Shown: positions 50,439 through 60,445 of the stretch, one piece after another
Position numbering within the stretch: the stretch's first letter is position 1
Layout: every line of letters begins with the position of its first letter
NCBI RefSeq assembly: GCF_001187435.1
Contig: NZ_LFXA01000009.1
Coordinates: 682,001-746,000 of the forward strand
Direction: 5' to 3'
Length of the DNA: 64,000 bases
DNA from: Streptomyces caatingaensis
Lineage (GTDB): Bacteria > Actinomycetota > Actinomycetes > Streptomycetales > Streptomycetaceae
Notes under the pieces: model-generated
The model's input: only the letters and a program-made list of their open reading frames with translations
Told to the model about the DNA's origin: nothing
Database searches by the model: none
Position numbers and translations under genes: made by a program

Positions 50439-50584
50439 AGTGGTGCTGTCCTTCCTCGTGATCGTCTTCTCAGGTGCGAGATTACTCGGTGCGGGAAGGC
50501 TTTTCCCGGGCGCCCCGGGGGGCCTAGGACAAAAGACGGGTGTCACTCTGGAGAGGGAACACGGACCGGGAGTGAGGTGCCGAG

Positions 50585-51049
50585 GTGCAGGAGCGACTGG
50601 ACGACCGCGGGACGGGGCTGGACCGCGAGCGTCGCGGACTGCTGCGGATCGGGCTGGCCGAGGTCTACAACCCGTCGATGGTCCCGACCTTGAACCCGGG
50701 CGACCAGCTCGTCGTCCAGTACGGCGCGAGCGTCCGGCCGGGGGACGTGGTGGTGCTGCGGCACCCCTTCCGGCAGGACCTGCTGATCGTCAAGCGCGCC
50801 GTGGAACGGCGGGACGGCGGCTGGTGGGTGACGGGTGACAACCCGCTGGTCGAGAACGACAGCCGGGAGTTCGGCGCGGTGCCCGACGAGCTCGTCGTGG
50901 CGCGGGCCTGGGCGCGGCTGCGGCCGCCGCCGCAGGCCGGTCAGCGCTCGGCGGCCGCGGTGCTGTCCTGGCTGGCGTCGGCCGTGCGGCCGGTGCGCTC
51001 CCCGGGGCTGCTGGGGCCGGCGCTCTCGCGCCGCTTGCGGGCCCGGTAG
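50585..51049 (+). CDS. sodX: SodX, nickel-type superoxide dismutase maturation protease
   Basis: A 154-aa S26-like serine protease that trims the SodN leader. The Ser/Lys dyad is in NPSMVPTLNPGD and LIVKRAVERRDGG, followed by WWVTGDNPLVENDSREFGAV. It is divergent from sodN, the conserved pairing. The GTG start has GAGGTGCCGAG upstream. The last 36 codons overlap the convergent CGNR gene. Confidence 0.92.
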   Translation: MQERLDDRGTGLDRERRGLLRIGLAEVYNPSMVPTLNPGDQLVVQYGASVRPGDVVVLRHPFRQDLLIVKRAVERRDGGWWVTGDNPLVENDSREFGAVPDELVVARAWARLRPPPQAGQRSAAAVLSWLASAVRPVRSPGLLGPALSRRLRAR

Positions 51050-51585
51050 GCGGCGACGTTGGCCCGGGTGGCGCAGCGGTCGGAGCAGTAGCGGCGCGAG
51101 CGGTTGGTCGAGGTGTCGAGGTAGGCGTTGCGGCACGGCGCGGCCTGGCAGATGCCCAGCCGGTCCACGCCCAGCTCGGTGAGGTGCACGGCCAGGCCCA
51201 TGCAGGCCGTCGCCGTGTAGCCGGCCGCCGAGTTGGCGGCGTGGTCGGCGATGTGCATGTGCCACAGGGGGCGGCCGTCCTCGTCGCGGTGGCGGTGGCC
51301 GGAGATCTGCGGGCTGACCGGGTACTCCATCAGCAGCGCGTTGAGCAGGTCCACGGCCCGCACCTCGTCGCCCTCGGCCGCGGCCTCGAAGACGGCGCGC
51401 AGCCGGGTGCGGACACCGCGCAGCCGGCCGACGTCGCCGTCGGTGAGCCGGCGGGCCAGCTGCGAGCCGGGGGCGAACAGCGCCGTCCGGGCCGCCTCCA
51501 CCGAGGTCAGGGAGTCGGTGCCGCGTACCGGATCCTCGCTGTTGACCAGGCGGACGGCGTGGTCCGAGTAGGAGGACAGTTCCAC
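50941..51585 (-). CDS. CGNR zinc-finger domain protein
   Basis: A 214-aa actinobacterial protein. The N-terminal ABATE-like domain (about residues 1-125) precedes a C-terminal zinc finger, RLGICQAAPCRNAYLDTSTNRSRRYCSDRCATRANVAAYRARKR, which matches the CGNR type and suggests nucleic-acid binding and regulation. A Ser/Thr-rich tail follows. The GTG start is weakly supported. Its 3' end overlaps sodX by 109 bases in the opposite direction. Confidence 0.87.
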   Translation of the reverse strand: MELSSYSDHAVRLVNSEDPVRGTDSLTSVEAARTALFAPGSQLARRLTDGDVGRLRGVRTRLRAVFEAAAEGDEVRAVDLLNALLMEYPVSPQISGHRHRDEDGRPLWHMHIADHAANSAAGYTATACMGLAVHLTELGVDRLGICQAAPCRNAYLDTSTNRSRRYCSDRCATRANVAAYRARKRRESAGPSSPGERTGRTADASQDSTAAAER

Positions 51586-51748
51586 GATGGGGTCTTTCTG
51601 AGGTCGGCCCTGGGGTGCCGGGCGCGCGAGCGGTAATGGATGTCGTTGTACGCAGGGTATTACACCCGGTACGGCGGGCGGCACCGCAGGACGGCGGCGT
51701 ACGGACAACGCGTCCGCACGCCGCCGCCGGGGACGGGCGATCCGTCCG

Positions 51749-52510
51749 TCACAGCACCTTCGACAGGAACGACTTCGTGCGCTCGTGCTGCGGATTCGTC
51801 AGGATGTCCCGCGGGTTGCCCGCCTCGACGACCACGCCGTTGTCCATGAAGACCAGCGAGTCGCCCACCTCGCGGGCGAAGCCCATCTCGTGCGTGACGA
51901 CGATCATCGTCATGCCCTCCTCGGCGAGCGAGCGCATCACGTCGAGCACGTCGCCCACCAGCTCCGGGTCGAGCGCCGAGGTCGGCTCGTCGAAGAGCAT
52001 CAGCTTGGGCTCCATGGCCAGGGCCCGGGCGATGGCCACCCGCTGCTGCTGGCCGCCGGAGAGCTGGGACGGGTAGTTGCCGGCCTTGTCGGCCAGGCCG
52101 ACCCGGTCGAGCAGCCTCAGCGCCCGCTCCCGGGCCACCGACTTGGTCTCGCGCTTGACCTGGACCGGCGCCTCCATGACGTTCTCCACGGCCGTCATGT
52201 GCGGGAAGAGGTTGAAGCGCTGGAAGACCATGCCGATGTCGCGGCGCTGCGCGGCGACCTCGCGGTCCTTCAACTCGTAGAGCTTGTTGCCCTGCTGGCG
52301 GTAGCCGACCAGCTCGCCGTCCACGTACAGCCGGCCACCGTTGATCTTCTCCAGGTGGTTGATGCAGCGCAGGAAGGTGGACTTGCCGGAGCCGGAGGGG
52401 CCGATGAGGCAGAACACCTCGCGCGGGGCGACCTCCAGGTCGATCCCCTTGAGGACCTGGACGGGGCCGTAGGACTTGTGGACGCCCTCGGCCTTCACCA
52501 TGGCGGTCAT
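51749..52510 (-). CDS. Polar amino acid (glutamate/glutamine-type) ABC transporter ATP-binding protein
   Basis: A cytoplasmic ATPase subunit of 253 aa with Walker A LIGPSGSGKSTFLRC, signature LSGGQQQRVAIARAL, Walker B LMLFDEPTSALDPE and H-loop VVTHEMGF. GMVFQRFNLFPHMTAVENV and the overall pattern match GlnQ/GluA-like proteins. Its start overlaps the permease stop by 4 bases. Confidence 0.93.
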   Translation of the reverse strand: MTAMVKAEGVHKSYGPVQVLKGIDLEVAPREVFCLIGPSGSGKSTFLRCINHLEKINGGRLYVDGELVGYRQQGNKLYELKDREVAAQRRDIGMVFQRFNLFPHMTAVENVMEAPVQVKRETKSVARERALRLLDRVGLADKAGNYPSQLSGGQQQRVAIARALAMEPKLMLFDEPTSALDPELVGDVLDVMRSLAEEGMTMIVVTHEMGFAREVGDSLVFMDNGVVVEAGNPRDILTNPQHERTKSFLSKVL

Positions 52511-53469
52511 GCGGCCCCACCTCCGACGGCGCTGCGGTTGCTGAGGGACAGGAGGTTGGCCTTCACCTTCTGCCACGGCGTCGGCGGCAGCTGCCGCAAC
52601 GAGCCGCGCGCGAAGCGCCGTTCGAGGTAGAACTGGCCGACGCTCAGGACGCTGGTGAGCACCAGGTACCAGGCGGCGGCGAGGATGAGCATCTCGACCG
52701 TGGCGCCGGAGGTCTGGCCGATGTTGGTGGCCGACTGCAGGAGGTCGTAGTACTGCACGGCGATGACCAGCGAGGTGGTCTTGAGCATGTTGATGAACTC
52801 GTTGCCGGTCGGCGGCACGATGACCCGCATCGCCTGCGGCAGCACCACCCGGCGCAGCGTCTTGGCGTGGCTCATGCCCAGCGCGTGCGCGGCCTCGGTC
52901 TGTCCCTCGTCGACCGACTGGATGCCGGCCCGGCAGATCTCGGCCATGTACGCGGCCTCGTTGAGGCCGAGGCCCAGCAGCGCCGCCAGGAACGGCGTCA
53001 TGAAGGACGACCAGTAGTCCTTGTAGATCGGCCCGAGGTTGATGAACTCGAAGACCAGGCCCAGGTTGAACCAGAGCAGCAGTTGCACGTAGACCGGGGT
53101 GCCGCGGAAGAACCAGATGTAGAACCACGCGACGGCCGACGTCACCGGGTTCTTCGACAGCCGCATCACCGCGAGGACGATGCCGAGGACGACGCCCAGC
53201 ACCATCGACAGGATGGTGATGGTGATGGTGTTGCGGACGCCCTTGAGGATGTCCGCGTTGAAGAAGTAGTCGGGGACGGCGCCCCAGTTGAGCTTGCCCT
53301 GGGCGAACGCGTTGATCAGGAGGGCGAGGACGGCGAGGGCGACGGCGGCGGCCACCCAGCGGCCGAAGTGCCGTACGGGGATGGCCTTCAGGGTCTCGGG
53401 GGCGGTGGAGGCAGCGGCGGACGGCCGTTCGTCCTCGGGCTCCCGGCCCTTGTCGGTGTCGATGGTCAC
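52507..53469 (-). CDS. Polar amino acid ABC transporter permease
   Basis: A 320-aa integral membrane permease of the His/Glu/Gln family. A cytoplasmic Pro/Glu-rich N-end of about 35 residues is followed by at least five helices and the EAA-loop (EAAHALGMSHAKTLRRVVLPQAMRVIVPPTGNEFINMLKTTSL) that docks the ATPase. GTG start. Only one permease is present, so it probably works as a homodimer. Confidence 0.92.
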   Translation of the reverse strand: MTIDTDKGREPEDERPSAAASTAPETLKAIPVRHFGRWVAAAVALAVLALLINAFAQGKLNWGAVPDYFFNADILKGVRNTITITILSMVLGVVLGIVLAVMRLSKNPVTSAVAWFYIWFFRGTPVYVQLLLWFNLGLVFEFINLGPIYKDYWSSFMTPFLAALLGLGLNEAAYMAEICRAGIQSVDEGQTEAAHALGMSHAKTLRRVVLPQAMRVIVPPTGNEFINMLKTTSLVIAVQYYDLLQSATNIGQTSGATVEMLILAAAWYLVLTSVLSVGQFYLERRFARGSLRQLPPTPWQKVKANLLSLSNRSAVGGGAA

Positions 53470-53503
53470 GGAGGGGGCCTTTCAGCGAGCGGTAGGGGCG
53501 GGG

Positions 53504-54475
53504 TCAGGAGCCACCGTTGATCCTGGCCTCCTTCACGGCCCCCGCCGAGACCCCCCACTTGTCCAGGATCTTGGCGTACTCGCCGTTCTTGATGATGTTG
53601 TCGAGGCCCGCCTTGATGGCGTCCCGCAGCTGCGTCTGGTCCTTGGCGGTCGCGATGCCGTACGGGGCGGCCTCCACCTGGTCGCCCACGATCTCGAAGT
53701 CGTTGCCGCCGCCGGAGGTCTTCACGGCGTACGCCGCGACCGGGAAGTCGCTGGCCGCGGCGTCGGCGCCGCCGCTGCGCAGCCGGGTCTGGGCGAGGAT
53801 GTCGGTGTCGAACGCCTCGATGGAGATCTTCTTGTCGTCGCCGCACTTCTCGGACTGCTGCTTGGTGAGGTTGTGCGAGACCGTGCCGCGCTGCACCACG
53901 ACCTTCTTGCCGCACAGGTCCGACCAGCCCTTGATGCTCTGGGTCTTGCCCTTGGGGGTGTAGAGGGAGACACCGGCCTGGAAGTAGTCGACGAAGTCGA
54001 GGCCCTGGCCGACCTGTTTCTTGGTGTCGGGGTCGATCCCGTTCTGGCGGTCCTTGGTGTCGGTCATGGCCGACATGGCCACGTCGTAGCGCTTGGAGCG
54101 CAGGCCCGCGACGAGGGTGTCGAAGGTGGCGTTGTTGAACTCGAAGCGGACGCCGAGCTGTTTGCCGATCGCGTCGGCGATGTCGGGGTCCATGCCGACG
54201 GTCCTGCCGTCCTTCTTGAACTCGACGGGCGGGTAGGCGATGTCGGAGCCGACCCGGACGACCCGGGAGCTCTTGACCGACTGCGGCAGCTTGTCGAAGA
54301 GCGGGGCGGAGGCGCCCGCGGAGCCGGAGGAGCCGTCCCCGTCCTTGGGGTGGTTCTTGGTCTGGTCGCCGCAGCCGGTCAGCACGAGGGCGAGGGCGCC
54401 GGCGACCGCGATCGCGCCGGCGGCGGCCGAGCGGTTCCTGGCGGCGGCCGGGCGAGGGGTGGTGCTTGCGGTCAT
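53504..54475 (-). CDS. Amino acid ABC transporter substrate-binding lipoprotein
   Basis: A 323-aa SBP_bac_3 family lipoprotein. The lipobox is LVLTGC near residue 35. A Ser/Gly/Asp linker and the binding fold follow: VVRVGSDIAYPPVEFKKDGRTVGMDPDIADAIGKQLG, GWSDLCGKKVVVQRGTVSH, and PYGIATAKDQTQLRDAIKAGLDNIIKNGEYAKILDKWG. The ATG follows AGGAGGAA. It is first in the operon with permease and ATPase, and the likely ligand is an acidic or polar amino acid. Confidence 0.93.
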   Translation of the reverse strand: MTASTTPRPAAARNRSAAAGAIAVAGALALVLTGCGDQTKNHPKDGDGSSGSAGASAPLFDKLPQSVKSSRVVRVGSDIAYPPVEFKKDGRTVGMDPDIADAIGKQLGVRFEFNNATFDTLVAGLRSKRYDVAMSAMTDTKDRQNGIDPDTKKQVGQGLDFVDYFQAGVSLYTPKGKTQSIKGWSDLCGKKVVVQRGTVSHNLTKQQSEKCGDDKKISIEAFDTDILAQTRLRSGGADAAASDFPVAAYAVKTSGGGNDFEIVGDQVEAAPYGIATAKDQTQLRDAIKAGLDNIIKNGEYAKILDKWGVSAGAVKEARINGGS

Positions 54476-55063
54476 TGCTGGTTCCTCCTGCGGGTGAGGG
54501 GATAGCCGACTCTTCACACGGACTTCACGCGATCTGCACCCCACGGCCGTGAGCACACTTTTCCGGCGGCCGCGACCTCGGGTGTTTGGGGCATCTTGCC
54601 ATCTGGACTACACCCTTCGGGGGGCTCGCAATGTCAAAATCGGATAACGGGATGACCCTGTTCCTGGAGCGGATTGTTCGGGTTGTGGAGCACCGGTGAC
54701 CGTTTCGGTGGGGATCTTGAACGAGACGCATCTCACGGGCTCCTCGTCTCACTTCCTGGACGCGGGGCACCGGCCGGCACCGCCCGCCCGCGGGCCCGCA
54801 CGTGCCGTGGCGCACATCCGCGGATCTCACTCGTCGGCCGTAGCGCTCATCCGGTAGAAAGGGCGGTTACACCCCGTACCCGGGGCCAGGGCGCGTTGTG
54901 CGGCGCGCCCGCGTGTCCGTACCACCCCGGCCGCGCCCCACGTGGCGCGGCCGTTCCGCTTCGTGGACCACCGCGGGGCCGGGTTCCGGACGCATGCCCG
55001 ACGCCGCCTCGCAACCGGGGGCGGCTACCCTCGATGGAAATTACGACAAAGGGGTCTAATAAA
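54476..55063. other. Divergent promoter region between the ABC operon and malic enzyme
   Basis: About 590 bases without a supported gene. The left half holds the ABC operon promoter (candidate at 54607-54637). The right half is GC-rich and should include the malic enzyme leader. Confidence 0.5.
54607..54637 (-). promoter_or_regulatory. Candidate promoter of the amino acid ABC operon
   Basis: On the minus strand TTGACA (54637-54632) is followed 17-19 bases later by a GTGTAGT element (TGTAGT at 54612-54607), about 130 bases upstream of the binding-protein start, in the least GC-rich part of the gap. Confidence 0.4.
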
Positions 55064-56278
<1,215 letters not shown>

Positions 56279-56293
56279 GGCACGCGTGGGGGA

Positions 56294-56323
56294 GGGGCCG
56301 GACGCCCGGGGGTGTCCGGCCCC
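56294..56323. terminator. Terminator after malic enzyme
   Basis: A 10-bp perfect stem core (56294-56303 with 56314-56323) and a 10-base loop lie 16 bases after the malic enzyme stop, followed by CTTC. Confidence 0.8.
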
Positions 56324-56432
56324 TTCTGCGGGGGGCCGCCCATGCCGGTGCCGGCCGGAGCGGTCCGCCGCGGACCGCTCCGGCCGGGCGGGCGACCGCT
56401 GTTCGGGGGCGGGCGACCGCACGCCGGGGCGG

Positions 56433-56492
56433 CGGCCGCCGGTCACAACAGGCCCCGCCGGGTACAGCAGCCGGCCGCCGGTCACAACAGGC
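56433..56492. repeat. Direct repeat of 21 bases, two copies
   Basis: A 21-base sequence (56433-56453) recurs at 56472-56492. Both copies include GCCGGTCACAACAGGC. It lies between malic enzyme and the beta-propeller gene in noncoding DNA. Function is unknown, perhaps a duplicated fragment. Confidence 0.75.
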
Positions 56493-56539
56493 GCCGCGGT
56501 CAGGAGAGTCGAGCGTCGGGCAGGACGGCCGGCCACCGG

Positions 56540-57859
56540 TCAGGGCAGCCGGCGCAGAAAGACGTCGCCCGTATCGTTCGTGTCGCCGGGGACGAGGTTG
56601 CGCGCCCAGCTGTCGAAGGGCACCCGGTGCCCCGACCGGTCGACCGAGATGTTGCCCGAGGCGGCGTCGCCCTGGGCCCCCTCGGCCGAGACGTCCACCC
56701 GCTCGGTCACGCCGGTGCGCAGGTCCCGGACGTAGACGCCCCGCCGGCCGGGGGAGCCCGGCACGATGCCGTCCGGGTCCGACGTGAAGAACACCCGGCG
56801 GCCGTCCGGCGCCATGACCGGGTCCGAGCAGTCGCCCTCGGTCGGAGAGCCGTCCCGGGCCAGGTTCACCCGCCGCGTGGAGCCGGTGCGCAGGTCGGTG
56901 ACGTAGCAGTCCCGGACGCCGGTCGTGCCATGGGCCGGGCCCGGCACGATGCCCGGGGTCGCGGAGGAGAAGGCCGCGTACCGCCCGTCCGGGCCGAGGC
57001 TCGCCCGGAGCACCGTCTCGGCCGCCCTGCCGTCCCGGGTCCGGGCCGCCGGCAGGGTGCGACCGGTGCGCAGGTCGTGGACGTAGAAGCTGGACGAGGG
57101 CCAGGAATGGGTCCTCGGCGCCCCCAGGTTGTCGGCCGGCGAGTGGAAGCCGACCCGGCCGCCGTCGGCGCTGATCACCGGCCAGTGCGACAGCGCGTTC
57201 GCCGGGCTGCCGTCGGAGGCGACGCTCACCCGCCGGGTGGTGTGCCGCCGCCGGTCCCGCACGTACACGTGCCACTCGCGCGACCCTCCGCCGGGGACGA
57301 GATCGGTGCGGTCGGAGGTGAAGGCGACGTACCGTCCGTCGGCACTGATCGCGGGGGACGTCGCGTAGCCCTTGCCGTTCTCCGCGCCCAGCAGGGGCTC
57401 GGTCCGGCCGGTCAGCCGGTCGCGGACGTAGACGTGCTGGTCCGTGACGTGCCCGGGCCCGTTCTGCTCGGCGGTGGAGGAGAAGGCGACGTACCGGCCG
57501 GTCGCGCTGAGCGAGAACGCGTCCACCCAACGCAGGCCGGGATCGGACCCGTTCCCCACGTTGGCCTGCTCGACGGCCCCGGTCCGCAGGTCCTTGAGGT
57601 AGAGCTTCCGGGTGTGCGGCGCGTCGGGCGGCAGCGTGGTGGCGCGGGAGAGGAACGCCGCGTAGCGTCCGTCGGCGCTGATCGCCGGCTCGGACGACGA
57701 GGCGTTCCCCTGCGTGCCGTCCGCCGCCACGCTCACCCGCTCGATGCGGGGACGGGGATGCGCCGAGGCGCCGGGCGCGGCCCCCGGCACGGCCGCGGGC
57801 AAGGCGGCGGCGCAGGCCCCAAGCGCCGCGGCGAGCACGGCGATTCGTCTGGAACGCAT
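56540..57859 (-). CDS. Secreted TolB/WD40-like beta-propeller protein
   Basis: A 439-aa exported protein: a signal peptide (MRSRRIAVLAAALGACAAAL) and then about six to seven PD40-type blades, each with an ISADGRYAAF-like strand and a VYVRDLRTGxTxRV-like strand (for example AISADGRYVAFTSDRTDLVPGG). Such repeats form a propeller that binds ligands or envelope partners. No catalytic motif is visible. The ATG follows GGAGGGG. A long intergenic run separates it from the dehydrogenase gene, which diverges. Confidence 0.87.
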   Translation of the reverse strand: MRSRRIAVLAAALGACAAALPAAVPGAAPGASAHPRPRIERVSVAADGTQGNASSSEPAISADGRYAAFLSRATTLPPDAPHTRKLYLKDLRTGAVEQANVGNGSDPGLRWVDAFSLSATGRYVAFSSTAEQNGPGHVTDQHVYVRDRLTGRTEPLLGAENGKGYATSPAISADGRYVAFTSDRTDLVPGGGSREWHVYVRDRRRHTTRRVSVASDGSPANALSHWPVISADGGRVGFHSPADNLGAPRTHSWPSSSFYVHDLRTGRTLPAARTRDGRAAETVLRASLGPDGRYAAFSSATPGIVPGPAHGTTGVRDCYVTDLRTGSTRRVNLARDGSPTEGDCSDPVMAPDGRRVFFTSDPDGIVPGSPGRRGVYVRDLRTGVTERVDVSAEGAQGDAASGNISVDRSGHRVPFDSWARNLVPGDTNDTGDVFLRRLP

Positions 57860-58015
57860 GATTCCCCTCCGGGGTGCCGCTCGGACGTGGGCCGGGGCAG
57901 CCAACCCCGCGGGGGCGCGGCCGGTCAACGGGGACGGAGTGCCTCCGGCCGCGGATACGGCCGTTGGGGGAGCGCACCCTGGACGGTGGGCGCCGTGCGG
58001 GGCTAGGTTCGGATC

Positions 58016-58978
58016 ATGTTCGCCGCCTACGCCGCCCGTATCGACCGCGACCAGCCGCTCAGCGGACTCGAGTTGGGCGACCGCCCCGAGCCCGAGCGGC
58101 GGCCCGGCTGGACGACCGTCACCGTCAAGGCCGCCTCCCTCAACCACCACGACCTGTGGACGCTGCGCGGCGTGGGGATCGACGAGGGCGCCCTGCCCAT
58201 GATCCTCGGCTGCGACGCCGCTGGGATCGACGAGGACGGCAACGAGGTCGTCGTCCACTCCGTCATCGGCGAGACCGGCCACGGCGTCGCGCCGGGCGAG
58301 AAGCGCTCCCTGCTCACCGAGCGCTACCAGGGCGCGTTCGCCGAGCGGGTCTCCGTCCCCGTCTGGAACCTGCTGCCCAAGCCCGAGGAGCTCTCCTTCG
58401 AGGAGGCCACCTGTCTGCCGACCGCCTGGCTCACCGCGTACCGGATGCTCTTCACCAACGCGGGCGTCCGGCCGGGCCAGAGCGTCCTGGTGCAGGGGGC
58501 CGGCGGCGGGGTGGCCACGGCCGCGATCGTGCTCGGCGCGGCGGCCGGGCTGCGCGTCTTCGCCACCAGCCGGGACGAGGCCAAGCGGCGCCGCGCCGTC
58601 GAACTGGGCGCCGAGGCCGCCTTCGAGGCGGGGGCGCGGCTGCCGCACCGGATGGACGCGATCGTCGAGACCGTCGGCGCGGCGACCTGGTCGCACTCGG
58701 TCAAGTCCCTCAAGCCGGGCGGCGTCATCGTCATCTCGGGCGCCACCAGCGGCCCCAACCCGCCCGCCGCCGAACTCACGCGCATCTTCTACCACGAGCT
58801 CAAGGTCGTCGGCTCGACCATGGGCACCAAGGACGAACTGGCCGACCTGATGGACTTCTGCGCCGCCACCGGCGTCCGGCCGGTGATCGACTCGGTGCTG
58901 CCGCTCGACCGGGTGCGCGAGGGGTTCGAAAGGATGGCCGGGGGCGAGCTGTTCGGGAAGGTCGTCGTGACGGTATGA
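58016..58978 (+). CDS. MDR-family zinc-type alcohol dehydrogenase / quinone reductase-like protein
   Basis: A 320-aa medium-chain dehydrogenase/reductase. The GroES-like N-domain has SLNHHDLWTLRGV and LGCDAAGIDEDGN. The Rossmann domain has SVLVQGAGGGVATAAIVLGAA. The cysteine cluster of structural zinc is absent and the catalytic Cys is not evident, so it is nearer to quinone oxidoreductases than to classical ADH. It ends 7 bases before the GH5 gene. Confidence 0.88.
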   Translation: MFAAYAARIDRDQPLSGLELGDRPEPERRPGWTTVTVKAASLNHHDLWTLRGVGIDEGALPMILGCDAAGIDEDGNEVVVHSVIGETGHGVAPGEKRSLLTERYQGAFAERVSVPVWNLLPKPEELSFEEATCLPTAWLTAYRMLFTNAGVRPGQSVLVQGAGGGVATAAIVLGAAAGLRVFATSRDEAKRRRAVELGAEAAFEAGARLPHRMDAIVETVGAATWSHSVKSLKPGGVIVISGATSGPNPPAAELTRIFYHELKVVGSTMGTKDELADLMDFCAATGVRPVIDSVLPLDRVREGFERMAGGELFGKVVVTV

Positions 58979-58985
58979 CCGTGGG

Positions 58986-60368
58986 ATGCGGACGAGACGC
59001 CTGTGGGGTGCGGGGCTTGTCCTCGCGCTGACGCTGCTGCTTCCCTCTCCCGCCGCCGCCGTGCCCGGTGACGGCATCCCGCCGCTGACCGACGAGCACG
59101 GCCGGGCCCTGACCCTGCGCGGCTGGAACCTCGCCGACAAGGAGCACCGCGGCGACGCGGCCCTCTCGGCCATCACCGAGCGCGACCTCCGGGACATGGC
59201 CGGCCACGGCTTCGACTTCGCGCGGCTCGCGGTCTTCTGGGACGACCTGGAACCGCGCCCGGGGCGGTACAGCGAGCGCTACCTGCGGAAGGTCGAGCGC
59301 GTGCTGGACTGGGCCGCGCGGTACCGGATCCGCGTCGTCATCGACGCCCACCAGGACGTCTACGGGCCCGCGTTCGGCGGGCACCGGGGCATTCCGGAGT
59401 GGGCGACGCGGACGGACGGGCTGCCGTGGCGGCCGCACCCCGGCGACTGGTTCGCCGAATACTTCGAACCCGGCGTCCAGGCCGCGTTCGAGCACCTCTA
59501 CGAGGACCCCGACCTGCGGCGCGCGCAGGAGCGCATGTGGGCGGTGCTGGCCGGACGGCTGGGCCGCCATCCGGCGGTGTTCGGCTACGACCTGATCAAC
59601 GAGCCGATGGGGAGGATGCGGCCGGGCGAGCACCTGCCGGACGCGGCGCGGCGCGTGGAGTCGACGCAGGTGACGCCGATGTACGACCGCCTGGCGGCGG
59701 CGATCCGGTCCGCCGACGGGGACCGGCGCCACTGGCTCTTCGTCGAACCGACGCCGGTGGTGGGCGAGGGCGTCCCGACGGCCCTGGGGCGGATCCACGA
59801 CCCCGCCGGGAAGGTCGTCTACGCGCCGCACTTCTACAACTCCGCGATGGAGACGGGCGCGGACTACGACCCGTCGGCCGGCTGGGTGGCGGCGTACGAG
59901 GCGGCCGTCGTGCGCTATCCGCGGGAGCGGCAGGTGCCCGTGGTGGTGGGGGAGTGGGGTCCGCCGGACAGTTCGCTGCCGGGGATGGCGCGGTACTACG
60001 CCGACGCGCTGCGGTCGTTGGGGCGGTACGGGAGCGGGTGGGCGGGGTGGGAGTGGTGTTACGGCGGCGGGTACTGCGCGGTGGACGAGGGCGGGCGGTT
60101 CCGGCCCAACAAGGAGCGGACCGTGGGGGGTTACGCGGTGGCCGTGGCGGGGGCGGTGCGGGGGCTGTCCTACGACGAGGGGCGGTTCCGGCTGGAGTAC
60201 GTGACGGGCGGTACGGGGGTGACCGAGGTGTCGGTCGGGCGGGGGCGTCTCGAGGTCGCCGGGCCGGTGGTGGTGCGCTCGGGGGAGCGGGGCCGGGTGT
60301 TTCTGCGGGCGCTCCGGGCGGGTGCGCTGGTGAGGGTGACGGTGACCGGCCCGTCCGGCACTCGATGA
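58986..60368 (+). CDS. Secreted glycoside hydrolase family 5 (endoglycosylceramidase-like)
   Basis: A 460-aa exported retaining glycosidase. The signal peptide (residues 1-25) precedes a TIM barrel beginning PLTDEHGRALTLRGWNLADKEH. VVIDAHQDVYGPAFGG, acid/base Glu in FGYDLINEPMGRM and nucleophile Glu in VVVGEWGPPD follow. WEWCYGGGYCAVDEGG and a C-terminal beta-sandwich (about 370-460) resemble endoglycosylceramidases. Natural substrate is uncertain. It probably starts within the transcript of the dehydrogenase. Confidence 0.9.
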   Translation: MRTRRLWGAGLVLALTLLLPSPAAAVPGDGIPPLTDEHGRALTLRGWNLADKEHRGDAALSAITERDLRDMAGHGFDFARLAVFWDDLEPRPGRYSERYLRKVERVLDWAARYRIRVVIDAHQDVYGPAFGGHRGIPEWATRTDGLPWRPHPGDWFAEYFEPGVQAAFEHLYEDPDLRRAQERMWAVLAGRLGRHPAVFGYDLINEPMGRMRPGEHLPDAARRVESTQVTPMYDRLAAAIRSADGDRRHWLFVEPTPVVGEGVPTALGRIHDPAGKVVYAPHFYNSAMETGADYDPSAGWVAAYEAAVVRYPRERQVPVVVGEWGPPDSSLPGMARYYADALRSLGRYGSGWAGWEWCYGGGYCAVDEGGRFRPNKERTVGGYAVAVAGAVRGLSYDEGRFRLEYVTGGTGVTEVSVGRGRLEVAGPVVVRSGERGRVFLRALRAGALVRVTVTGPSGTR

Positions 60369-60445
60369 CGCCGCGGCGGCGCGCGAGGGGCGCCCTCCTC
60401 CGGAGGGGAGGGCGGGGCCCGGCCCGGGCGCCCCGCGCCCCACGG

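Noticed and set aside
50439..50584. Nur box in the sodN-sodX intergenic region
   Set aside because: Known regulation predicts one, but no convincing inverted motif could be picked out by eye.
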